A stretch of DNA of 8,528 nucleotides from an uncultured Paludibacter sp. (GTDB lineage: Bacteria > Bacteroidota > Bacteroidia > Bacteroidales > Paludibacteraceae). Within the stretch, counting starts at the first letter, position 1; every line of letters starts with the position of its first letter. Both the position numbers and the translations under genes were made by a program. The notes below the pieces were generated by a model, which was not told the origin of the DNA, made no database searches, and saw nothing but the letters and a program-made list of their open reading frames with translations. Of the stretch, positions 1 through 5,185 are shown in pieces. The stretch spans positions 1-8,528 of the forward strand of contig CALFXE010000197.1 in NCBI GenBank assembly GCA_937927845.1. The letters run 5' to 3'.

Positions 1-55
1 ATTTGTAGTGATTTTCCTAGAATATGAACCAGACAGAGTTTAAATTACACTCCCT

Positions 56-174
56 GAGGGTGTGTCAAAAGTAAAATTTACTCTCTGAGATTTGAATATT
101 TGAAATCAATCTCAGATACAGACCCGAATAAAAACAATAAAAAGAGGGTGTGTTCATACTTTTGACACACTCTC
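56..174. mobile_element. 119-bp MITE-like element with 18-bp terminal inverted repeats
   Basis: The left end GAGGGTGTGTCAAAAGTA (56-73) and the right end TACTTTTGACACACTCTC (157-174) are inverted copies differing at one position. Inside lies a second perfect 8-bp inverted repeat, CTGAGATT (85-92) and AATCTCAG (108-115), so most of the element can fold on itself. It has no room for a transposase. The ends resemble termini of Bacteroidota insertion sequences, but I cannot name a family and I see no clear target-site duplication. It may be a miniature non-autonomous element or an insertion-sequence remnant at the edge of the arsenic operon. Confidence 0.45.
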
Positions 175-175
175 T
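143..175 (-). terminator. Intrinsic terminator downstream of arsM
   Basis: On the minus strand, about 25 bases after the arsM stop, an 11-bp stem with one mismatch (arms 165-175 and 143-153, loop 154-164) is followed by a T-rich run, TTTTTATTGTTTTTATT. This is the classic intrinsic terminator layout and would end the arsR to arsM transcript. The stem includes the right end of the MITE-like element, so the element seems to have been recruited as the operon terminator. Confidence 0.6.
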
Positions 176-199
176 AGTTGCTTATTTTAGAATATTTTG

Positions 200-1009
200 T
201 TATTTTACTCCAGTCACCGTAATAGAATAAATACCAACATTGCCAGCTTTGTATTTTGCAATGGTTACTTCATCCAAATGTTCTTGTAATACATCATCAG
301 GAATAACAACCGTTTTTGTTCTTTCCACTTTAATATTGGCGAAGTTTGCTTTTTCAATTTCCATTAAATAATCCTCTTTTTGAATAGCACTGGCTATACA
401 CCCTGCATACATCGAAGCATTATCGGTAAACTCTTTCGGAAACACACCGTTCAGCACAACATCGGAAATACAGAAATGTCCGCCTTTTTTGAGAACACGA
501 TAAATCTCTTTAAAAATCTTATCTTTTTCAGGCAGCAGATTCAGTACACAATTACTTACAACCACATCGGCTGTATTATCAGGCACAGGCATTTCCTCAA
601 TATCTCCTTCCATAAATTCAACATTGGTGTAACCACGTTTGGCTGCATTTTTTCGAGCTTTCTCTATCATTTGAGGAGAAAAGTCAATGCCGATCACTTT
701 ACCGCTTTCGCCTACTTCGGCTCGTGCAATAAAACAATCGTTACCTGCTCCCGATCCTAAATCAATCACAGTATATCCCTCTTTAATCCCTGCATATTCT
801 GTTGGTAATCCACAGCCTACACCCAAGTCCGCATCAGCTTCGTATCCTTTCAATTGGCTGTAATCTTCACTCATTATGGTAAATACCTTTTTCGATGGTA
901 TAGTCGGGTTAGTGCCGCAGCAACAACCCGATTTAAGCAATTCGCTATTTAAAGCCAATTCACTATACCGTTGCTTTACCATCTCTTTTTTCTCTTTATT
1001 TGTTCTCAT
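200..1009 (-). CDS. arsM: Arsenite S-adenosylmethionine methyltransferase ArsM
   Basis: A cytoplasmic class I methyltransferase that transfers methyl groups from S-adenosylmethionine to As(III), giving methylated arsenicals. The 269-residue protein has the SAM-binding motif VIDLGSGAGND (about 81-91), the acidic end of the second strand at GID (about 107-109), and the three cysteines typical of bacterial ArsM: GVGCG (C66), SNCVLNL (C154) and YAGCIAS (C204). A CCC run at 29-31 adds further thiols. Length is normal for the family. ATG at 1009 is preferred; a TTG at 1012 would add one residue. The start lies 4 bases after the arsC stop, so the two genes are probably translationally coupled. It is last in the operon and is followed by a terminator hairpin. 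Confidence 0.93.
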   Translation of the reverse strand: MRTNKEKKEMVKQRYSELALNSELLKSGCCCGTNPTIPSKKVFTIMSEDYSQLKGYEADADLGVGCGLPTEYAGIKEGYTVIDLGSGAGNDCFIARAEVGESGKVIGIDFSPQMIEKARKNAAKRGYTNVEFMEGDIEEMPVPDNTADVVVSNCVLNLLPEKDKIFKEIYRVLKKGGHFCISDVVLNGVFPKEFTDNASMYAGCIASAIQKEDYLMEIEKANFANIKVERTKTVVIPDDVLQEHLDEVTIAKYKAGNVGIYSITVTGVK

Positions 1010-1013
1010 CAAT

Positions 1014-1460
1014 TCAGTGTCTTATATTATTTGACAATTCATTTCCTTTTATCTCTTTTAGGTAAAATTCATAAAACGCTTTCTTAATTTCGTCACGTAC
1101 CCGGATATACTCGGATTGAATAAACTTAGGTGTGCCCACAGCATCGGAAGGATCGTCAAAACCTATATGCAAACGGTGTTTTACTTTCCCTGTAAATGTA
1201 GGACAGCTTTCATTCGCACCACCACAAACGGTAATTACATAATCCCATTCGTCATTCAGATATTTGTCAAGACTATCAGAAGTATGATGTGAAATATCTA
1301 TCCCTGCTTCTTTCATTACTTCAACAGCTTTGAGATTTAGTTTTCCGCTCGCTTTTGTCCCTGCCGAGCAGACAATAAGCGAAGGATCGAACGATTGAAG
1401 GAAACCATGAGCCATCTGACTACGGCAACTATTGCCTGTACAAAGAATAAGTACTTTCAT
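1014..1460 (-). CDS. arsC: Arsenate reductase, low-molecular-weight phosphatase fold (ArsC, thioredoxin-type)
   Basis: Reduces arsenate As(V) to arsenite As(III) in the cytoplasm. The 148-residue protein opens with the phosphatase loop CTGNSCR (C7 to R13, a CX5R motif). It carries the resolving pair seen in Staphylococcus and Bacillus ArsC: C79 in ITVCGG and C86 in ESCP, which allows the three-cysteine relay regenerated by thioredoxin. The acid catalyst is probably D103 in FDDPSDA. Length fits the family. ATG at 1460 is preferred over a GTG at 1463. It starts 13 bases after the acetyltransferase stop and ends 4 bases before arsM. Its product, arsenite, is the substrate of the next gene's enzyme. 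A general tyrosine phosphatase is less likely because C79, C86 and the operon context fit ArsC. Confidence 0.9.
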   Translation of the reverse strand: MKVLILCTGNSCRSQMAHGFLQSFDPSLIVCSAGTKASGKLNLKAVEVMKEAGIDISHHTSDSLDKYLNDEWDYVITVCGGANESCPTFTGKVKHRLHIGFDDPSDAVGTPKFIQSEYIRVRDEIKKAFYEFYLKEIKGNELSNNIRH

Positions 1461-1473
1461 CACTGTATTACTT

Positions 1474-1944
1474 TTATTTTATTTTTAGTTGTTTGATCAT
1501 TTTACTATTAATCATCGGTATACCTATGCAGACAGTTTGTTGCCCTAAGTTGGTATAGCCATTCTTTAAAAAGAAGGCGTTAGCAGTAAGAGATACATCC
1601 GCACTAAGTTCTTCTATTCCGACTTCTTTGGCGTGTTGCTCGATAGTTGATAACAGAGCCTTTGCAATACCCTGCCCTTGAAAATCTTTATGGATAAAGA
1701 GGGTATTCAAATAGCCATCGGGTTTTAAGGAGCAGAAGCCAGTTATTTGATTCTCGATTTCACAGACAATGAAATATTCTTCATTTATACGTTGCTGCCA
1801 AACATCATTCTCAACTCCACGTTTTGCCCACAAGTCAACCTGCTCGGATGTATAATCTTTGATATTTACGGATAGTATTGTTTCCCGATAGAGTTTCTTT
1901 ATCTGCTCTATATCTTCTGGTTTTGCTGATCGGATTGTATTCAT
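1474..1944 (-). CDS. GNAT family N-acetyltransferase, YafP-like
   Basis: A 156-residue GNAT protein expected to transfer acetyl from acetyl-CoA to an amine; the substrate is unknown. The acetyl-CoA pyrophosphate loop is QGQGIA (89-94), after the strand LNTLFIHKDF. The pattern YTSEQVDLWA near residue 31, followed by ADVSLTANAFFLKNGY, recalls E. coli YafP as I remember it. The chosen ATG (1944) starts a normal GNAT first strand, MNTIRSAKPEDIEQ. A TTG at 1995 would add 17 residues and overlap an ArsR-like operator, so it is unlikely. It sits between arsR and arsC. Acetyltransferases of the ArsN type occur in ars operons and inactivate organoarsenicals such as arsinothricin, but a link here is only suggested by position. 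Confidence 0.85.
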   Translation of the reverse strand: MNTIRSAKPEDIEQIKKLYRETILSVNIKDYTSEQVDLWAKRGVENDVWQQRINEEYFIVCEIENQITGFCSLKPDGYLNTLFIHKDFQGQGIAKALLSTIEQHAKEVGIEELSADVSLTANAFFLKNGYTNLGQQTVCIGIPMINSKMIKQLKIK

Positions 1945-1983
1945 ATAATGGATAATAAAATTTTTTAGACTTTTAATTCGCTG

Positions 1984-1999
1984 TTCGTAAAACAACGAA
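1984..1999. promoter_or_regulatory. Third ArsR-like operator, inside the ars operon
   Basis: TTCGTAAAACAACGAA is an inverted repeat with 5-bp arms and a 6-base centre, the same 16-bp geometry as the two boxes upstream of arsR. On the minus strand, the 20 bases ATTCGTTGTTTTACGAACAG match the promoter-proximal arsR box at 16 of 20 positions. It lies in the 73-bp gap between the arsR stop and the acetyltransferase start, so it may control an internal promoter or bind ArsR as a roadblock. No convincing -7/-33 pair is seen next to it. Confidence 0.55.
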
Positions 2000-2017
2000 T
2001 TATTGTTTTAAATTTTT

Positions 2018-2341
2018 TTATTCGCAAAAAATATTTTCAGGTTGTTTGCTAGAGAAAAATGACGAAAATAGATTCTTCGCCAGATGCCAATTTTCTCGGT
2101 TGATGCAATATCTTACAGTAGGAGGTGTTATTTCTCCCTGTATCAATCCGGCATCTTTCAATTCATTCAAATGTTGTGAAAGTGTGCTTTTAGCAATTGG
2201 CAGCACTCCCGACATGTCCCCATGGTAGCAGCATGATTGATTTGCAAGCATTTCAAGTATTGCTATACGTATCGGATGCCCCAGTGCCTTTGCAAATCTG
2301 GCTAGCTTTTCTTGTTGTTTTGTTAGTTCTTTCTTTTCCAT
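2018..2341 (-). CDS. arsR: ArsR family As(III)-responsive repressor
   Basis: A 107-residue winged-helix repressor of the ArsR/SmtB family, expected to bind the operators around its gene and release them on binding arsenite. It opens with KALGHPIRIAILEML (18-32), typical of the family. The recognition helix-turn-helix covers about 46-66 (LPIAKSTLSQHLNELKDAG), and the wing is near 67-80. Likely As(III) ligands are the adjacent C37 and C38 in SCCYHGDM, at the usual inducer-site helix; C79 in RYCIN could be a third. The classic CxC motif is replaced by CC, so the exact ligand set is inferred. It is the first gene of the operon, and its promoter is overlaid by two palindromes, which indicates autoregulation. 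Confidence 0.9.
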   Translation of the reverse strand: MEKKELTKQQEKLARFAKALGHPIRIAILEMLANQSCCYHGDMSGVLPIAKSTLSQHLNELKDAGLIQGEITPPTVRYCINRENWHLAKNLFSSFFSSKQPENIFCE

Positions 2342-2353
2342 ATAAAAATATTG

Positions 2354-2369
2354 TTCGTAAATATACGAA
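2354..2369. promoter_or_regulatory. ArsR operator 1, covering the -7 element of arsR
   Basis: TTCGTAAATATACGAA has perfect 6-bp arms (TTCGTA/TACGAA) around a 4-base centre. On the minus strand it contains TATATTTA (2365-2358), 7 of 8 positions of the Bacteroidota -7 consensus TAnnTTTG. An ATTG lies 19 bases upstream (2388-2385) as the -33 element. A protein bound here would block the promoter. The predicted transcript start leaves only about 10 bases before the arsR ATG. Confidence 0.65.
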
Positions 2370-2380
2370 TATGTTTTTGA

Positions 2381-2396
2381 TTCGCAATATGGCGAA
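2381..2396. promoter_or_regulatory. ArsR operator 2, covering the -33 element of arsR
   Basis: TTCGCAATATGGCGAA has 5-bp arms (TTCGC/GCGAA) and the same 16-bp size as operator 1. Its centre is 27 bp from that of operator 1. The predicted -33 ATTG on the minus strand (2388-2385) lies inside it, so the two boxes together cover both promoter elements. Confidence 0.6.
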
Positions 2397-2583
2397 CTGT
2401 GATTTTTAGATTATTTATTTACACATGATTATATGATAATCAGAGTTAATGCAAAGATCATATAAAATTGAAGAGGTCGCATGTATTTAATCAAAACGAT
2501 AGGTATATAAAACTTTACATAAACGTTATTGATATTTACAATTTAACTTAGTATATCTGTCATCGATTTGTATTAAATATTAC

Positions 2584-2609
2584 GGATTGCAGGAATATTC
2601 CTGCAATCC
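2584..2609. terminator. Perfect 26-bp palindrome, probable terminator hairpin
   Basis: The arm GGATTGCAGGAAT is followed directly by its exact reverse complement ATTCCTGCAATCC. As RNA it would form a 10-bp stem with an AATATT loop. It lies 7 bases after the stop of the minus-strand gene at 2617-2862. The following sequence on that strand (GTAATATTTAATAC) is AT-rich but lacks a solid T run. It could stop transcription before the arsR promoter. A protein-binding palindrome is the alternative. Confidence 0.5.
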
Positions 2610-2616
2610 AAATTTA

Positions 2617-2862
2617 TTACTTTTTAAATACAGCAACGGATATTATCCATACGATAAAAGCAGATGTACCGATAACGGGTATCGGATAATTATGTTTTAC
2701 ACAATATGAATGACCACATCTGATAAAAAAATACCAGATAATCAATCCTATGCATGCACCGACAAAAAGGCTGATGACAGATATATATTTTAAGAAAATC
2801 ACTTTGAACCTGCCATGTTCCACTACGCTGACAGGAGGCTTCAATTTTTTCTTGTTACTCAT
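2617..2862 (-). CDS. Small inner-membrane protein, DUF6132-like
   Basis: An 81-residue protein with a basic N-terminus and two predicted membrane helices (about 22-47 and 62-79). Between them is a short loop with C49 and C54 (RCGHSYC). The layout of G-x-Y/W ahead of a two-cysteine loop, then a second helix ending in FKK, matches what I recall of DUF6132 proteins of Bacteroidota; these have no established function. This one has a longer N-terminal tail than usual (KKKLKPPVSVVEHGRFK). The cysteine loop could be a metal or redox site, but this is inference. It follows the winged-helix gene after a 91-bp gap and precedes the 26-bp palindrome. Confidence 0.7.
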   Translation of the reverse strand: MSNKKKLKPPVSVVEHGRFKVIFLKYISVISLFVGACIGLIIWYFFIRCGHSYCVKHNYPIPVIGTSAFIVWIISVAVFKK

Positions 2863-2953
2863 GGCCTGAAGTATTAGAATTTATAGACTTCAAATAACAC
2901 GAACAGCAATTATTTATTCAAAAGAAAACAGCTTGAGCATAAATTAATTCCGT

Positions 2954-3178
2954 TCAATAATAAAGTTCAGTTAAAATGTTATTTAATTCTATATATAAAG
3001 TTCCGTTATTATCTCTAAAGCAAACCTTGTTTTCTCTTGCCAGCCAGCCGAGAGCCAAAAAAATCATAGAATCCCTGTAACCTGAGAATTCTCCTATTTC
3101 CCTTATTGACAATACTTTCTTCTCGGACAATAAACGCCAGATCAAACCTGCGTCGATACCAATATCATTTTTCAGCAT
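2954..3178 (-). CDS. Winged helix-turn-helix protein, DUF2582-like
   Basis: A 74-residue protein that seems to be a single winged-helix domain. The first helix is IGIDAGLIWRLLSE (about 6-19), the helix-turn-helix is LSIREIGEFSGYRDSMIFLA, and the wing follows LGWLARENKVCFRDNNGTLYIEL. The GxxAGxxWxxL start and the ALGWLARExK motif match a small Bacteroidota winged-helix family (PF10771/DUF2582) as I recall it; its role is unknown. It may regulate the local genes, but it has no visible metal-binding cysteine pair (only C53). ATG at 3178 has an AT-rich upstream. It lies between two small membrane or exported proteins on the same strand. Confidence 0.75.
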   Translation of the reverse strand: MLKNDIGIDAGLIWRLLSEKKVLSIREIGEFSGYRDSMIFLALGWLARENKVCFRDNNGTLYIELNNILTELYY

Positions 3179-3234
3179 AATTTTATAATTTAATTCATTA
3201 CAAATAATTTAAGGATATTATAAATACAGGCAGA

Positions 3235-3263
3235 ACACGAACAATTTTACAATTGCCCCGTGT
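3235..3263. other. Imperfect stem-loop upstream of the winged-helix gene
   Basis: ACACG (3235-3239) pairs with CGTGT (3259-3263), and inside it CAATT (3242-3246) pairs with AATTG (3251-3255) around a TTAC loop. An AA/CCC internal loop separates the two stems. It lies in the 214-bp gap between the genes at 3393-3803 and 2954-3178. No T run follows on either strand, so it is not an obvious terminator; it could be a leader structure or an operator. Confidence 0.3.
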
Positions 3264-3392
3264 GATGTATTTATAAAAAACAAATGAAAATTGAATCAGA
3301 TTCAAAAAAACAAACAGACACTGCTTCTCTTTGTATAAGCATATATTATGCCCGGATAAAGACGAAACGCAACCTGCCTGTATTGTAAGGAA

Positions 3393-3803
3393 TTAAATCA
3401 GGTATGTGCAATGAAGAATATTCAGAGGAGTCTGCCCGCTGTCAGGAGGAGCATTTTCTGAAGAAAACGAATATGCGAAGGATTTTACAGCGAAAAGAGA
3501 ATTATCAAACGGCAGAAATATATATGAAGCTGCCAGATGACTTAATTCATTATCCAGGACCGGTTTAAAATCGGCCTGATCCATATTGATTTTTAGTAAT
3601 TGAACACGATGTTCACAGCATTTTCCCTTGCCTGAGTTTTCACATCCGTTTTCATTACATCTGCCACAGGGCACATTTTTACGATCATTGGCAACCAGAC
3701 CCGATTTTACCAAATCGTTCCGGCAAATAACCCTATAATTGATAAATCCGATGGAAAATATCAGATAGAGTATTGCTACTATCGCAAAAAATCTTTTTTT
3801 CAT
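3393..3803 (-). CDS. Exported Cys-rich HYC_CC_PP-like protein (first of a divergent pair)
   Basis: A 136-residue protein with an N-terminal hydrophobic export segment (KKRFFAIVAILYLIFSIGF, about 2-20). It has a cysteine-rich middle (C27, C46, C49, C54, C62-C63) followed by EHRVQLLKINMDQADFKP, then a C-terminal APP (118-120) and TPLNILHCTYLI. This layout of an early cysteine, a CC pair followed by a lysine-rich strand, and a late PP is that of the Bacteroidota HYC_CC_PP family. The His-Tyr of the first motif is changed here (VIC, residues 25-27). Function is unknown. Nearby metal genes suggest metal binding in the periplasm or envelope, which is inference. A TAACTTTG (3818-3811) lies only 7 bases before the ATG, too close for an ordinary promoter with a leader. 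Confidence 0.7.
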   Translation of the reverse strand: MKKRFFAIVAILYLIFSIGFINYRVICRNDLVKSGLVANDRKNVPCGRCNENGCENSGKGKCCEHRVQLLKINMDQADFKPVLDNELSHLAASYIFLPFDNSLFAVKSFAYSFSSENAPPDSGQTPLNILHCTYLI

Positions 3804-4152
3804 GTAAAAGCAAAGTTATCAATATTTTAATCTGGGAATCCATCTGATATGAATTTTATATTTTTTTATGACAAGATAAAAATAACCTACTATATTGAGA
3901 ATCCGATTTCGGCTTTTTAAGAAAAAATGGCAGATCCTTTTTTTATCGGTATTTTCCTGTTATCAACTATGGGATACACTTACGTTTTATTAGTTAAGCC
4001 CTGTAAAATATATTCAGTACCAGTATAATATATCCGGGTATATTTTAACAAACTATTAATTTTTGTCAAAAAGTACGTTATTATTTTTTCCGTACACTTA
4101 ATATACATATATTTGCGTTAATGGTTACATTTTTGAAAAATCATCCATTGAA
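3804..4152. other. 349-bp AT-rich divergent intergenic region
   Basis: This separates the two divergent HYC_CC_PP-like genes and holds no credible ORF or RNA gene. It contains an imperfect 18-bp palindrome, AATATATCCGGGTATATT (4027-4044), with 8 of 9 pairs matching. A separate inverted repeat GTACG (4073-4077) / CGTAC (4091-4095) lies just upstream of a TAnnTTTG promoter element. Either could be the operator of a metal-responsive regulator; nothing identifies which. Confidence 0.4.
4108..4115 (+). promoter_or_regulatory. Probable -7 element for the gene at 4153
   Basis: TATATTTG is a perfect match to the Bacteroidota -7 consensus TAnnTTTG, 37 bases before the ATG. A clear TTTG at -33 is missing; only a T run (4084-4089) lies at about the right distance. 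The GTACG/CGTAC inverted repeat ends 12 bases upstream and would overlap the -33 region, which fits a regulated promoter. Confidence 0.5.
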
Positions 4153-4632
4153 ATGAAACGGATTACAGCTATATTTTTACTTCTGATTATGGTGGTCGTC
4201 GGAGCTCATCCGGTACTGGCCATGCATTTTTGCGAAGGAAATTTATATTCCGTAGGTATTTTGGATGATTCGATGAGTAAATCATGTTGTGCGGCTATGA
4301 AAGATATGCCGCAACCTGAAACCGACTCCTGCTGTTCTGCGGCTCAGGCTACAACTTCGCAAGAAGATAACCACGAGGCCTATAAATCGCATGACGACTG
4401 TTGCGACATCCAAAAAGTCCAACTCTCCACAGACGACTATCAACATCAGGACAGGCAGTTTAATATCAGCCATATCCTTCCCTCTTTAGAGTATGTATGG
4501 TTTACATTAAACTATATGTTCAACTTTGTCGAACCCGATACTACTGTTGCCATCGGGCAAAACTTTCCGCCCGGAGGGCTTAATAAGCAGCATATAGACC
4601 TGCTTACCTATATCTGCATCTACCGTATTTGA
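4153..4632 (+). CDS. Exported Cys/His/Met-rich HYC_CC_PP-like protein (second of a divergent pair)
   Basis: A 159-residue protein with a signal peptide (about 1-23, ending VLA). It has an HFC motif (25-27), three CC pairs (45-46, 60-61, 83-84), several His and Met residues, and a late FPPGG (138-142). The HxC, then CC, then PP order matches the HYC_CC_PP family of Bacteroidota, with two extra CC pairs. C27 falls at the same residue number as in the divergent gene at 3393-3803, supporting a common origin. It leads a plus-strand run with a rhodanese, a cusA remnant and HMA proteins. Periplasmic copper or silver binding is a reasonable inference from the thiol-rich make-up and context, not an established function. 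Confidence 0.75.
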   Translation: MKRITAIFLLLIMVVVGAHPVLAMHFCEGNLYSVGILDDSMSKSCCAAMKDMPQPETDSCCSAAQATTSQEDNHEAYKSHDDCCDIQKVQLSTDDYQHQDRQFNISHILPSLEYVWFTLNYMFNFVEPDTTVAIGQNFPPGGLNKQHIDLLTYICIYRI

Positions 4633-4642
4633 TTCTATAAGG

Positions 4643-4662
4643 TCAATAACCGCCGTTATTGA
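4643..4662 (+). terminator. Short hairpin between the HYC_CC_PP-like and rhodanese genes
   Basis: TCAATAAC and GTTATTGA form a perfect 8-bp stem around a CGCC loop, 10 bases after the stop of the upstream gene. The following TTAAAACAAG has no T run, so termination would be weak or partial; it may instead be a processing or stability hairpin between genes of one transcript. Confidence 0.35.
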
Positions 4663-4710
4663 TTAAAACAAGATGATCTGAACAGATTTAAAAACAAGTC
4701 ATGTCCGGAG

Positions 4711-4742
4711 TTGTTTTACATATTTATACTTATCTATATATG
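4711..4742 (+). promoter_or_regulatory. Possible promoter for the rhodanese-cusA-HMA run
   Basis: TTG (4711-4713) and TATATATG (4735-4742) are 21 bases apart. The second matches TAnnTTTG at 7 of 8 positions. The ATG follows 19 bases later. In such AT-rich sequence a match of this quality can arise by chance. Confidence 0.3.
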
Positions 4743-4761
4743 CTTATAAAATCAAAAGACA

Positions 4762-5181
4762 ATGAGACCTATATATTTTTTATTCGGTATAGCCTTTTCC
4801 ACAAGCTATACCATGGGGCAGTCATACCCCAATCATGGCAGTAATTATCCTGCGGTAAAAGATTCCGTTATATCCAAAGCGGAAGAAGTACGTTACGAAT
4901 TTATCAGCCATATAGCCGGTGAAGCATCATCGGTCATCGTTGACGTGCGTACACCCGAAGAGTTTGAAGAAGGACATATCGATAAATCGGTCAATATCCC
5001 TCTTGACGTTCTGGAAAAATCTGCACGCTTACTGAAGGATTACACATACATCATTGTTGTCTGCCGGAGTGGCAAAAGAAGTGAAGAAGCCAAAACAATA
5101 TTAACACTTCAGGGGTTTACTAATGTATACGATGGCGGAGCCTGGCAAAACGTCGATAAATCATTGAAATATAATAAATAA
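4762..5181 (+). CDS. Exported single-domain rhodanese
   Basis: A 139-residue protein with a short hydrophobic export segment (about 3-19) followed by one rhodanese domain. Visible landmarks are VIVDVRTPEEFEEGHI (58-73), AVNIP-like SVNIPL (76-81) and the active-site loop CRSGKRS starting at C101. The CRSGxRS loop suits sulfur transfer from thiosulfate or persulfide, or thiol redox chemistry, in the periplasm. Exported rhodaneses are common in Bacteroidota. It ends 4 bases before the cusA start, so the two are surely co-transcribed. Supplying sulfide or repairing thiols of Cys-rich metal-binding neighbours would fit the setting but is inference. Confidence 0.85.
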   Translation: MRPIYFLFGIAFSTSYTMGQSYPNHGSNYPAVKDSVISKAEEVRYEFISHIAGEASSVIVDVRTPEEFEEGHIDKSVNIPLDVLEKSARLLKDYTYIIVVCRSGKRSEEAKTILTLQGFTNVYDGGAWQNVDKSLKYNK

Positions 5182-5185
5182 GACT

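Noticed and set aside
380..760. Open frame on the plus strand opposite arsM
   Set aside because: It lies wholly within arsM on the other strand, has no recognisable domain and no promoter.
1945..1995. A 17-residue N-terminal extension of the acetyltransferase from TTG 1995
   Set aside because: The internal ATG at 1944 fits the usual GNAT start, and the TTG lies inside an operator-like palindrome.
2197..2409. Plus-strand frame across the arsR start and promoter
   Set aside because: It runs through arsR and the operator palindromes and has no family features.
2426..2442. Palindrome TGATTAT-ATG-ATAATCA upstream of arsR
   Set aside because: The 7-bp arms are pure AT apart from the ends, in very AT-rich DNA, and it is about 85 bases from the arsR start, with no TTCG core like the ArsR boxes.
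3811..3818. TAACTTTG on the minus strand as promoter for the gene at 3393-3803
   Set aside because: It matches the -7 consensus but lies 7 bases from the ATG and lacks a -33 partner. The transcript would be almost leaderless, so I do not call it.
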